Positions 25,698-33,885 of a stretch of 57,124 nucleotides of DNA are shown piece by piece. The notes under the pieces are model-generated. The model was not told where the DNA came from, did no database searches, and saw nothing but the letters and a program-made list of their open reading frames with translations. Source of the stretch: Nonomuraea longispora (GTDB taxonomy: Bacteria > Actinomycetota > Actinomycetes > Streptosporangiales > Streptosporangiaceae); assembly GCF_004348345.1 (NCBI RefSeq), contig NZ_SMJZ01000023.1:1-57124 (forward strand). The letters are read 5' to 3'. How positions within the stretch are numbered: position 1 is the stretch's first letter; every line of letters starts with the position of its first letter. The position numbers and the translations under genes were made by a program.

Positions 25698-26123
25698 CTA
25701 TGAGACCATGCAATCCCATTTAATGTAGTGATCATTTCCGATGATGTCGTGGAACTGCATCCGCGTGCACCATTCCTGGTTGCCTTTAGGGTTCCGTGTC
25801 TGCCCGGTGCCGCCGCTGCAGTACCGGTTTCGGGGGCACTTCTCCGTGGCGGAGGCCACCTTTTTGTTGTTGCGGTAGAGCTTCACGACCAGCCGCCCGG
25901 ATGTCTCGCCCTTGCAGCGGACACCGCCACCGCCATAGACGGATCCGCGTTGGTCGACCCGGTCCGCCAGGGCCCAGGAGGTGCAGAAGGCTGCTGTTTT
26001 TGCTGTCGTCGCGGTGTCGGTGCTCGCGGTTGTCGTGGCGTTGGCGGAGCCCATTGGCGCGAGCGCCGATCCAGCCGCTACGGTGATGGCGATTACGGCC
26101 ATTCCTCGGAACATGTGCGACAC
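25698..26123 (-). CDS. Secreted Cys-rich protein A
   Basis: A 141-residue protein with a signal peptide (RGMAVIAITVAAGSALAPMG then ANA). The mature part has six Cys, suggesting three disulfides, and a core RLVVKLYRNNKKVASATEKC. I do not recognise a named family. It resembles the gene 16 bases upstream (LYR...C...YC spacing), so the two are probably a duplicated, co-transcribed pair of exported proteins. Confidence 0.6.
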   Translation of the reverse strand: MSHMFRGMAVIAITVAAGSALAPMGSANATTTASTDTATTAKTAAFCTSWALADRVDQRGSVYGGGGVRCKGETSGRLVVKLYRNNKKVASATEKCPRNRYCSGGTGQTRNPKGNQEWCTRMQFHDIIGNDHYIKWDCMVS

Positions 26124-26139
26124 GGCTCCTTGCTGTTGA

Positions 26140-26583
26140 TCAATGCTGGATGGAGTTCGTGGTGAAGCTCTTGCTGCCGCTGTCCCAGGAGGCGTTGACC
26201 TTGCCGTACCACCGCTGTTTGCCCGGTTCCCTGTCGGTTACCGCCACGGAGACGTCGCAATACTGGCCGTGAGTCCCCTTCTCACATATTCCGGTGTCGA
26301 CGAGTGCGCCGGATCGGTACAGCCGAATGCGCAGCTTCATCGGTGTCCAGCTCGGAGCCGCGCAATTGATCCAAGCCCCGGCTGAGACTTTGTTCGGTGA
26401 GCTGTCGTGGGTGTCGGTGACGCCGCCGACTGAGCAGCGGATCATGGCATTCGCCGAGATGGCGGGTGCCGTGGCGGCGTGTGCCGATCCGGATAGCGCA
26501 ACACTCAGCGATGTTGTGATCGCGGCAATGCTGACGACGGTCAGGCGCCTTTTTCGCACGCCGGTGATCGGATTGAGATTCAT
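26140..26583 (-). CDS. Secreted Cys-rich protein B
   Basis: A 147-residue exported protein with signal peptide RRLTVVSIAAITTSLSVALS and an AHA cleavage site. Mature Cys residues are in MIRCSVGG, WINCAAP, GICEKG and QYCDVS. KLRIRLYRSGALVDTGICEK parallels the core of protein A. ATG 26583 is preceded by GGAGG six bases upstream; the longer frame from 26658 would hide the signal peptide. The function is unknown. Confidence 0.62.
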   Translation of the reverse strand: MNLNPITGVRKRRLTVVSIAAITTSLSVALSGSAHAATAPAISANAMIRCSVGGVTDTHDSSPNKVSAGAWINCAAPSWTPMKLRIRLYRSGALVDTGICEKGTHGQYCDVSVAVTDREPGKQRWYGKVNASWDSGSKSFTTNSIQH

Positions 26584-26788
26584 GAGTCCTCCGGCAGTGG
26601 GATTGCGTGAACGTCCGCCGGTCGCCGGCCGGCTTGACGGACAGGGCGACATCGACACATGCGGCTGACAACCCTTCTGTTTCGGTGTTGCAAGCCGATC
26701 CTGGACGCCGCCCGGCGTTCGGGTGAACCTGTCAGCTGCCAGGGCACTGATTTTTGTCGAGGTCCGGGGCTTGTCCCGTTACTCTTCG

Positions 26789-27064
26789 TCAGGTGCGTGG
26801 AGCCAGTCGGAGGCGTAGCCGGCGGACCGTAGCGCTCCAGCGTGCGGGCCGGGCGACGATGCCTGTGACCGTGTGTTCGGCGCGGTCGAAGCTGTCCTCG
26901 ATCAGCGCGTCGTGCAGCGGCCGGAAGGTCAATAGCCAGGTCAGACGTGCCGGTCCGTGCGTGGACATGGCGAGCGCGTGGCCGAGCATGGTGTGGTCGT
27001 GCTCGGCGGACACGGCGTACTCGTGGAACCCGTCGAAACCGCGCGGGCCGGTGAAGGTGAACCG
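26789..27064 (-). pseudogene. SRPBCC-family protein, N-terminus missing
   Basis: The frame RFTFTGPRGFDGFHEYAVSA to HALAMSTHGPARLTWLLTFR and PLHDALIEDSFDRAEHTVTG matches the C-terminal two thirds of an SRPBCC (START-like) ligand-binding protein. Homology stops abruptly near 27064, where the sequence becomes the antisense of a TetR gene. No start codon fits, so this is a 5'-truncated remnant. Confidence 0.55.
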
Positions 27065-27520
27065 CCCCGCTATGACGTCGACGACCTGCTCGACGCCGCC
27101 CTCGCGCTGACGGTCGCGAACACGCCGACCGGCGTGTCGGTGGCCGAACTCGCCCGGCATGCCGGGGTGCCGAGCGGTTCGGTCCACCACCGCTTTCCCA
27201 GCCGCGCGGTGCTGCTCGGCGAGCTGTGGCTGCGTACCGTTGACCGGTTCCAGGAGGGCTTTCTCACCTGTCTTGCCGACCGGGACGCCTGTCGGGGCGC
27301 CCGTACCGCGGCCCGGTACGTGGTCGACTGGTCCCGCGCCAATCCCGACAGCGCGCGCCTGCTGCTGTGTTCGCGCCGGGACTTCGTCCCCGAAGGATGG
27401 CCGGCCGGGCAGACCGCACGCGCCGCGGCGCAGGACCGTCGGTTGCGTGCCCTCGCCGGCCGGCTCGAAGTAGACCTCGAGCGCCTCGCCGCAGAGATAG
27501 CGCCCGATCCGGATGATCGC
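27062..27520 (+). pseudogene. TetR-family regulator, truncated at both ends
   Basis: PRYDVDDLLDAALALTVANT, GVSVAELARHAGVPSGSVHH and RFPSRAVLLGELW form a TetR DNA-binding domain, followed by a ligand-domain start (DRFQEGFLTCLADRD). No credible start lies before the homology; the first in-frame GTG (27023) is inside the SRPBCC remnant. At 27520 homology ends exactly where the opposite-strand DsbA-like gene begins its 3' end, and the remaining frame to 27625 is antisense. Both edges look like deletion joints. Confidence 0.6.
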
Positions 27521-27521
27521 C

Positions 27522-28154
27522 TCAGCCGGCGGCGGCCTTGCGTAGTGCGTCGCCGAGTGCTTCGGTGCTGGTCTCGCCGACGATCACCTCGCCGTTCTCG
27601 AAGACGAACCTCGGTACGGTGGTGACGCCGTCCCGCCGCGCCGCGGCCGCCTGGTCCCGTACCTCCGCGACCCCCGCACCGGAGGCGAGGAAGGTCCGCA
27701 CCTGCCCCCCGTCCAGGCCGGCGCGCTCGGCCAGGTCGGTGAGTGACGCGTGGTCGGCGACGTTCACCCCGTCGCGGAAGTGCGCGTCGAAGAGGGCGGT
27801 GGCCAGCGCGGCCTGGACCTTGGCGCCGTGTTCGTTCAGGGTCAGCCACAGCAGCCGGTGCGCGGTCAGGGTGCTGACCGCCACCGCACGGTCGAAGCGG
27901 TACTCGATTCCTTCATCGGCGCCCAGCCGAGTCATCCCCGTGAGCATGGCCTCGGCTTGTTCCGGTCCGAACAGCTCGATCACCGCCTCCGTCAGGGGGC
28001 GCGGCTCCTCGGGAGCGTCGGGGTCCAGCAGGTACGGGCGGTGGACGAGGTCGACGTCCGGTGTCGCGCCCGTCGCGGCCACCGCACGATGGAACTGGTA
28101 CGTGCCGAGGCGGCACCACGGGCAGGCGATATCGCTGTACACCTCTACGTTCAT
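27522..28154 (-). CDS. DsbA-family oxidoreductase (FrnE-like)
   Basis: A 210-residue thioredoxin-fold protein with active site CPWC (C11, C14) in MNVEVYSDIACPWCRLGTYQ, a helical insert (GMTRLGADEGIEYRFDRAVA, HRLLWLTLNEHG) and the cis-Pro loop GVTTVPRFVFENG. There is no signal peptide, so it acts in the cytoplasm, like FrnE. A typical substrate is unknown. It is divergent from the XRE regulator at 28247, its possible controller. Confidence 0.9.
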   Translation of the reverse strand: MNVEVYSDIACPWCRLGTYQFHRAVAATGATPDVDLVHRPYLLDPDAPEEPRPLTEAVIELFGPEQAEAMLTGMTRLGADEGIEYRFDRAVAVSTLTAHRLLWLTLNEHGAKVQAALATALFDAHFRDGVNVADHASLTDLAERAGLDGGQVRTFLASGAGVAEVRDQAAAARRDGVTTVPRFVFENGEVIVGETSTEALGDALRKAAAG

Positions 28155-28246
28155 CCTCCAAGCCTCCCGGCCTTCGGCGTTTCCGGGTAGGCCGCGTTTA
28201 TCCCAGCCCTGGTAGGGCCAGGCTCGCGTACATACAATTCCGGTTG

Positions 28247-29086
28247 ATGAGCGAGACAGAGTTGGGCGCGTTCCTGCGCGCGCACCGCGAGGCGGTCCCG
28301 CCGGCCGCGGTCGGGCTCCCGAACGGGACCCGCCGCCGTACCCCCGGCCTGCGCCGGGCGGAGCTGGCGACGCTCGCCGGCGTCAGCGTGGACTACCTCA
28401 CCCGGCTTGAGCAGGGACGCGACCGCAGGCCGTCGGCCCAGGTGCTCGCCGCGCTCGCCGAGACGCTGGGGCTGTCCCGTGACGAGCACATTCACCTGTA
28501 CCGGCTGGCCAAGGCCGGCGGTGCCGGCATGTGCCAGGGGGTCGCCACGACACGGGTCCTGACGGTACGCCCGACCGTGCGGGCGCTGCTGGACAGGCTG
28601 GAGCCCGCGCCGGCGCTGGTCGCCAACCGGTCAGGCGACCTGCTGGCGTGGACGGCCGGGTTCGCGCGGCTCGCGGGGCTGACCGGGCTGCTGGAGGACG
28701 AGCCGCCCAATCTGGTCCGGTACGTCTTCACCGACCCGCGGGCGCACGACGTCCATCCAGACTGGGAGATGGTCGCCAGGGAGCGGGCCGCCGCGCTGCG
28801 GACCGCGGCGGCGCTCGGCGATCCGTACGCGGCGGCGCTCGCCGAGGAGCTGACGATCACCGCTGGCGCCCGCTTCCGTGACCGGTTCGAGGGGGCGGCC
28901 GCGCTGCCCTCGCGCACCGGCGTCGAGCGGTGGGCGCACCAGGAGGCGGGGGAGCTGCGGTTGGCGTACGAGAGCCTGGAGCTGCCCGACCCCGACGAGC
29001 AGCGGCTGGTGGTGTACCTCGCTTCCGACGACGCCACCACCGCGGCCCTCGACCGCCTCACCGACCATCACCCCGCCGCCTCCTAG
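28247..29086 (+). CDS. XRE regulator with MmyB-like ligand-binding domain
   Basis: A 279-residue protein. The helix-turn-helix is in residues 5-75 (GLRRAELATLAGVSVDYLTR, LEQGRDRRPSAQVLAALAET). The second domain (about 100-265) matches MmyB-type, PAS-like ligand domains: ALVANRSGDLLAWTAGFARL, PNLVRYVFTDPRAHDVHPDW and LYDPDEQRLVVY-like LPDPDEQRLVVYLA. This class often regulates neighbouring dehydrogenases or redox genes. ATG 28247 sits in a 92-base divergent promoter shared with the DsbA-like gene. Confidence 0.92.
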   Translation: MSETELGAFLRAHREAVPPAAVGLPNGTRRRTPGLRRAELATLAGVSVDYLTRLEQGRDRRPSAQVLAALAETLGLSRDEHIHLYRLAKAGGAGMCQGVATTRVLTVRPTVRALLDRLEPAPALVANRSGDLLAWTAGFARLAGLTGLLEDEPPNLVRYVFTDPRAHDVHPDWEMVARERAAALRTAAALGDPYAAALAEELTITAGARFRDRFEGAAALPSRTGVERWAHQEAGELRLAYESLELPDPDEQRLVVYLASDDATTAALDRLTDHHPAAS

Positions 29087-29105
29087 CTGGTTGCGCCAGG
29101 CTCAC

Positions 29106-29687
29106 TCATCGGCGTACCCGGTAGCGCAGGTGGAGCACCCGGGTCCCCTGGATGAGCAGGTGAGGGTCCTCCAGCAGGTGCTGTACGTCGACCGAGCCGA
29201 AATAGCGTTTGCCGGACCCGAACACCACGGGAACGACGTCCATCGCGACCTCGTCGACCAGTCCCGCGGCCAGCACCTGGCCGCCGACGGCGCCGGCGGC
29301 GACCTCGACCGTACGCTCGCCCGCCAGTTCCCGCGCCCTGGCCATGGCGGCCTCGACGCCGTCGACGAAGTGGAACGGCGCCCCGGGATGCCAGCCTTCG
29401 GGCCTCGGCCGGTGCGACACGACGACCATGTGGTCGATCCCGCCGGGAGGCTTGCCACCCCAGCCGTCCGTCAGGTCGAAGACATGACGGCCGACGACCG
29501 TCACGCCGATCTCGTCCCAGTACGCCCGGGTGTAGTCGTAGGACGCCCGCGACACCCTTATGCCCCCGGACTCGTCCAGCGGGACGTCACCGTTGGACAG
29601 CCACTCGAACAGCGGCCCCACCTGGTCGTTGTCGTCCGCGATAAAGCCGTCCACCGACACCGAGCTGTACATGACCACTTTGCCCAT
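29106..29687 (-). CDS. Dihydrofolate reductase-fold protein (RibD C-terminal type)
   Basis: A 193-residue protein, MGKVVMYSSVSVDGFIADDN, with TVVGRHVFDLTDGWGGKPPG, FVDGVEAAMARARELAGERT and EVAAGAVGGQVLAAGLVDEV. This is the DHFR/RibD C-terminal reductase fold, which probably binds NADPH. Such stand-alone copies are common in actinomycetes and mostly uncharacterised. The start follows AGGAGAGAGCCC. The stop lies 19 bases from the convergent XRE gene. Confidence 0.9.
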   Translation of the reverse strand: MGKVVMYSSVSVDGFIADDNDQVGPLFEWLSNGDVPLDESGGIRVSRASYDYTRAYWDEIGVTVVGRHVFDLTDGWGGKPPGGIDHMVVVSHRPRPEGWHPGAPFHFVDGVEAAMARARELAGERTVEVAAGAVGGQVLAAGLVDEVAMDVVPVVFGSGKRYFGSVDVQHLLEDPHLLIQGTRVLHLRYRVRR

Positions 29688-29755
29688 GGGCTCTCTCCTT
29701 TGCTCCCGCGAGTGCCCATGGTGGCGGGTCGGGGACCGTCGGCTCTTGTAAGAAA

Positions 29756-30589
29756 TCAATCGGCGGGCAGCGGTCCCACGTCGAGTGCGTGGCCTGGATG
29801 TTCGTTCAGGAACCGCCGCCGGACGTCGACGTACCGGGTCGGCGTGAGCCCGGTGAACGTCCGGAACTCGTGGCTGAAGTGGGCCTGGTCGAAGTAGCCC
29901 GCGCGGCCGGCGAGCTCGGCCCAGTTGACCGGTCCGGCGGGGTCGATCGCGTACACGGTCGCGGCGAAGCGGTAGGTGCGGGCGAGCCGCTTCGGCGTGA
30001 CGCCTATGAGTGCTTTGTACTGCTGCGCCAGATGGGTGTTGCTGACGCCGGCCGCCGCGCTCAGGTCGCCGATCGCCACCGCTCCCGCGGCCGCCTCGAT
30101 GACGCTGCCGGTGTGGCGTACCAGCCCGAGACCTGCGGTTTCGCGAAGCCGCCACAGCAGCTCGTCCTCTAGTGACGTCAGCATCTCGTACGGCCCGGTC
30201 GCCGTCGCCAGCCGGTCCCGCAACGCGGCGACGCCAGGGCGCCCCCAGGCCTGCTCCACCGTCACCGGGAGGTCGCACAGCTCGGCCGCCGGCATCGGCA
30301 GGAACGGCGCCAGCCCCCACGGTTTGAAATGCACGCCGACCGACCTGGTCCCCGGCGGGTAACCGAACTCGAAGGCGCGGGTGGGGGTGGTGAGCACGCA
30401 GCCGTCGGCGTACTCGGCCGTCTCGATGCCGGTGCGGATGCGGAACGGTGCTCCGAGGTTGATGATGAGCACCGCCGACGGCATCGGCGGCAGCCACAGC
30501 CGGGGGTACGGTGGCGTGCCCTCCAGGTAGTAGAGGTCGTCGATCAGCTCGGCCAGGGGCGGTCGCGGTTTTCTGGACACGTACTGCAC
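29756..30589 (-). CDS. AraC-family transcriptional regulator
   Basis: A 277-residue protein. The N-terminal 160 residues form a sensor domain (DUF6597-like, with RPPLAELIDDLYYLEG and FELGYPPGTRSVGVHFKPWG-type sequence, here FEFGYPPGTRSVG). The C-terminal AraC domain has IGDLSAAAGVSNTHLAQQYK and AELAGRAGYFDQAHFSHEFR, the two helix-turn-helices, then TGLTPTRYVDVRR. It stands 68 bases upstream of the reductase gene on the same strand and may be co-transcribed with it. Confidence 0.92.
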   Translation of the reverse strand: MQYVSRKPRPPLAELIDDLYYLEGTPPYPRLWLPPMPSAVLIINLGAPFRIRTGIETAEYADGCVLTTPTRAFEFGYPPGTRSVGVHFKPWGLAPFLPMPAAELCDLPVTVEQAWGRPGVAALRDRLATATGPYEMLTSLEDELLWRLRETAGLGLVRHTGSVIEAAAGAVAIGDLSAAAGVSNTHLAQQYKALIGVTPKRLARTYRFAATVYAIDPAGPVNWAELAGRAGYFDQAHFSHEFRTFTGLTPTRYVDVRRRFLNEHPGHALDVGPLPAD

Positions 30590-30770
30590 GCTTCACAGCA
30601 TCGCCGTGGGCATGGGCGCGTCGCCAGGCCACGTTGGGGGCATTACGGGCGACAGCACCGGCGGTGCCGGATCGGCCCATTGGTGCGTGCGCGATAGCAT
30701 GCGGCGTCTTCTGGTGACCAAGAGGAGAGCGCGGGAACGGGGTTCTCGCCAAGACCGAGGTGAGTTCTGG

Positions 30771-31358
30771 ATGACGTTCCGACGGCACATGGAGCAGGCG
30801 GTCGTGCGGGCCCTGGCTGAGTTTCCGGATAAGTCCGACATCTACGTCGTCACTTTCCGGATCGACAGTGTCGACCAGGACGCCCGATTTCCGTACCTCG
30901 CGATCGGCTACAACACCGAAACCGAGGTGGCCCGGCTGCTGGCGAAGCCGAAACCGCTGGACGCATGGGAGGCTCGCTGGAGCTACGCCTGTTTCCCGCC
31001 GTCCGGGCTGGAGGGTCACAGTATCGCCGGCCACGACCCCGAGCACGATCCGGCCGGTGCCGAGCTGCACCGGCGTGAGGCGGTGGCGCAGGGCCTCTGG
31101 TACGAAGACGACGACGACCTCTCCGAACAGCAGCGCGACGAGCGCGACGAACGGCTTGACGAGCAGTTCCACGAGCTCTGCGTCGACCTCGCCCGGCGGC
31201 TGCACGCCGATGGCCGGATCGTCGAGGCCCTGGGCAGGCCCCTGCCGGTGGTCCTGTACGACATGTTCGACCCCGCCGAGATGTTCGCTCTGACCAGAGC
31301 CGCCAACCCCCCTGAACTGGTCAGGGAGTTCCTGACGGAGGACCCGGAGGCGCCGTGA
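30771..31358 (+). CDS. DUF4303-like protein
   Basis: A 195-residue acidic soluble protein, MTFRRHMEQAVVRALAEF, with KSDIYVVTFRIDSVDQDARF, AIGYNTETEVARLL and WSYACFPPSGLEG, then a very acidic stretch (EDDDDLSEQQRDERDERLDE). The DIYxxxF...NTExE order resembles DUF4303, which also occurs among immunity proteins of polymorphic toxins. No toxin gene is next to it. ATG 30771 follows GAGGTGAG; an upstream frame to 30606 is poor. Confidence 0.6.
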   Translation: MTFRRHMEQAVVRALAEFPDKSDIYVVTFRIDSVDQDARFPYLAIGYNTETEVARLLAKPKPLDAWEARWSYACFPPSGLEGHSIAGHDPEHDPAGAELHRREAVAQGLWYEDDDDLSEQQRDERDERLDEQFHELCVDLARRLHADGRIVEALGRPLPVVLYDMFDPAEMFALTRAANPPELVREFLTEDPEAP

Positions 31359-31420
31359 AAAAGCGGGCGGGACATCTCTGATGCGCTGCTAACTTATGCT
31401 CGTGCCCAAAGCGGACAAGG

Positions 31421-31490
31421 TGCGCCGTCGCTGAGAGCGGCGGCGCATAACCCCAGTTCACGCCGTCGCTCCTGACCTGTGGCCAGGAGC
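31421..31490. terminator. Two hairpins between the DUF4303-like and MFS genes
   Basis: TGCGCCG/CGGCGCA at 31421-31447 and GCTCCTG/CAGGAGC at 31468-31490. The first may end the DUF4303-like transcript; the second lies in the leader of the MFS gene. Confidence 0.4.
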
Positions 31491-31532
31491 GCCCTCGTGG
31501 CGCTCGGATCTTTCCCTTTCCGGAGCGCTTCC

Positions 31533-32870
31533 GTGTTCACCTTGTCCGTACGTCAACGTCGGCGTGTCCTCGTCGCCGACCTCATCTCCACAGGGGTGTT
31601 CCCGCTCGCGATCACCGGCGCGACCGCGGTCGTCCCCGATGTGACCGAGCGGCTGCCCGGGGCGGACGCCCTGGGGCCATGGATCGTCCTCACCTACAAC
31701 GGGCTGTTCGCCGCGGCCCTGCTGCTGGCGGGGGTGGCCGCGGACCGCGCCGCCCGTACCCGGTTCTTCGCCGTCGGCAACATCGTCGTCGCGACCACCG
31801 GGATCCTGTCCGCGTTCGCTCCTGACCTGTGGTCGCTGGTGGCGCTGCGCACGGTCGCCGGCGTCGGGGCGGCGATGTGCGCGGCCGGCGGATCCTCGAT
31901 GATCCTGGCGGTCTATCCGCCGGAGGAGCGGCGCCGCGTGTACGGCTACTCGGGCGCCGTGCTGGGCAGCAGCCTGGCGCTGGGCCCGGTCGTCGCCCAG
32001 GGCCTCATGGCCGTCGGAGGCTGGCCGCTCGTCTTCGTCGCGCCGGCGGCCGTCGCCGCCCTGGCGGCGCTTGCCACGCTGGGGCTTCCGGCCCTGCGCA
32101 GCCCGGAGGTGCCTGAGGGGTTCGACCTCGCCGGGGCCGTCCTGTTCGGGGTGAGCATCGCCGCGGCGGTGACCGCGCTCGGGCTGGGCTTCGGGCCGGA
32201 AGTGCCGTGGTGGGGGCCGGTCGCGCTCATCCTCGTCGCGGTGGCGAGCGCCACTGCGCTCGTCCGCGTGGAGCGGCGTGCGCCCGACCCCGCCATACCT
32301 GTGGACCTGCTGCGGATCCCCGCCTATCGCGCGTACGCCGTGGCGACGGGCGCCTTCATGGGCATGCTCGTGGTGGGCCTGACCGTGCTCCCGCAGCTCG
32401 GCGCCGCCCGGAGCATGGGGCCAGGAACGTCAGCGGTCATGCTCAGTCTGCTGACCGTGCCGTCGACGGTCCTTCCGCTCGTCGCCGCCCGGCTCGCACG
32501 CCGATGGGCACGGCAACTGGTGACGACCGCCTTGTTCGCCTGCTTTGTCACCGCCGTCGTCCTTCAGATCACCGACCATCCCGCCGCTCTGCTCGCCGCG
32601 TCAGGGGCCGTCGGCCTGTGCCTCGGGCTGACCGAGGGAGTCCCGGACGGGCAGGCACTCAAGTACGTGCCCTACCAGCGGGGAGGGGCGGGCGCCGCGC
32701 TGTTCGGCACGACGCGGATGAGCCTGGAGACACTCACCCTGGCGGGCGCCACAGGGGTGATGGCGGCGCTGGGCCCGTCGTCCGGAATGGCCGTCGCCGG
32801 CGCCGTGGCCCTGGTCGCCGGAATTGTCGTGCACCGTACCGTTCCGTCCCGCGACCCGCAGCGGGCCTGA
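31533..32870 (+). CDS. MFS drug-exporter-like transporter
   Basis: About 445 residues and 12-14 membrane helices. The conserved loop is AGVAADRAARTRFF and the antiporter-type motif is LRTVAGVGAAMCAAGGSSMI in helix 5 with GYSGAVLGSSLALGPVVAQG. It fits proton-coupled multidrug exporters (DHA1/DHA2). Start GTG 31533 (FTLSVRQRRR) is preferred; the frame is open to 31479. It is followed at once by a MATE remnant. Confidence 0.85.
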   Translation: MFTLSVRQRRRVLVADLISTGVFPLAITGATAVVPDVTERLPGADALGPWIVLTYNGLFAAALLLAGVAADRAARTRFFAVGNIVVATTGILSAFAPDLWSLVALRTVAGVGAAMCAAGGSSMILAVYPPEERRRVYGYSGAVLGSSLALGPVVAQGLMAVGGWPLVFVAPAAVAALAALATLGLPALRSPEVPEGFDLAGAVLFGVSIAAAVTALGLGFGPEVPWWGPVALILVAVASATALVRVERRAPDPAIPVDLLRIPAYRAYAVATGAFMGMLVVGLTVLPQLGAARSMGPGTSAVMLSLLTVPSTVLPLVAARLARRWARQLVTTALFACFVTAVVLQITDHPAALLAASGAVGLCLGLTEGVPDGQALKYVPYQRGGAGAALFGTTRMSLETLTLAGATGVMAALGPSSGMAVAGAVALVAGIVVHRTVPSRDPQRA

Positions 32871-32949
32871 GACACCCCGTGGCCCTGCCGAGGTGGCCGA
32901 GGTCGGTGTCCCGTGTGGGAGCGGGACGACGAGACCGACGAGGGTCGCC

Positions 32950-33129
32950 GGTGATCGCGGTGAAGGCGGGGTTGAGCACGGCGGCCGTCACCGCGTACGC
33001 GGCGAGTGCGGCGGTCGCCCGCCTCCCGAGGACGGCCGTGCCGACCAGGCCCGCGACCTGGTTGACGATCATGGAGAGGAAGAGCGGGACCGCCGCCGCG
33101 GCGATCGTCCGATGCTGAAGGAGAGGCAT
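32950..33129 (-). pseudogene. MATE efflux protein, only the N-terminus left
   Basis: MPLLQHRTIAAAAVPLFLSM, IVNQVAGLVGTAVLGRRATA and ALAAYAVTAAVLNPAFTAIT are the first two helices of a MATE-type exporter. After about 60 residues the frame leaves the family and runs into the 3' flank of the MFS gene. The remaining 400 or so residues are gone. Confidence 0.6.
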
Positions 33130-33172
33130 GAAAAGCACAATCCCGGATCGCTGAACGGCCCGGGATTCACCT

Positions 33173-33838
33173 TCAGCTTATCAGCTCGGTGATCACAACA
33201 TAGCGCTCGTCCTCGACGGCGCGGCCCCACAGGGCGGGGTCGGTGAGCCGCTCGTGGTGGGAGACGCGGGCGCCTGCGGCCCGCAGCGCCTCGGTAAGCT
33301 CCTGGGCCGTGACACCGCCGGGCCAGCGCAGCGGCGGAGCGCCGGGCGTGTAGGGGTCGCTCGCCTGGGCGCTCTGCCAGCGTCCTTCGACGAGCACCAG
33401 GCGACCGGCCGGGCGCAGCAGGCCGAGCCAGCGGCGCAGCGCCGCCTCGGGATCGGGCAGTGTCCACACCAGGTGGCGGGCCAGGATCACGTCGAACGAC
33501 GCGCCGGCGGCGACGGGCGGGTCACCCGCGTCTCCCACCAGCAACGGCACGGTGAAGTCCGCTGAGGTCAGCTTCCGCTCCGCCTGCTCGACCATGCGCG
33601 GCGACAGGTCGACGCCCGTCGGGCGGTGCCCCTGCCCGGCGAGGAGCAGGGCCAGGGAGCCGGTGCCGCAGCCGAGGTCGAGGACGTCGGAAGGGGCGGC
33701 GGGCAGCCATTCGGCCAGCCGGCCCGACCACGCGGCCCGGACCTGGGGGTCGCGCAGCCCGTGGTCGGGCTCGTCGTCGAAGGCGTCGGCCGTAGCGTCC
33801 CAGTAGGAGGAGATGGGGGTGAGGTCTGGTGTCGGCAT
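33173..33838 (-). CDS. Class I SAM-dependent methyltransferase
   Basis: A 221-residue Rossmann methyltransferase. Motif I is VLDLGCGTGSLALLLAG (52-68), then GVDLSPRMVEQAERKL, PLLVGDAGDPPVAAGASFDV, ARHLVWTLPDPEAALRRWL and LRPAGRLVLVEGRW. The substrate is unknown. ATG 33838 has no clear ribosome binding site; an in-frame GTG eight codons upstream is an alternative. The N-terminus YWDATADAFDDEPDHGL is typical of the family and supports this region as the real start. Confidence 0.92.
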   Translation of the reverse strand: MPTPDLTPISSYWDATADAFDDEPDHGLRDPQVRAAWSGRLAEWLPAAPSDVLDLGCGTGSLALLLAGQGHRPTGVDLSPRMVEQAERKLTSADFTVPLLVGDAGDPPVAAGASFDVILARHLVWTLPDPEAALRRWLGLLRPAGRLVLVEGRWQSAQASDPYTPGAPPLRWPGGVTAQELTEALRAAGARVSHHERLTDPALWGRAVEDERYVVITELIS

Positions 33839-33885
33839 GCGGACAAGGCTCGCAGGCGGCACCGACAGTTCCGGCAGGGCCGGTG

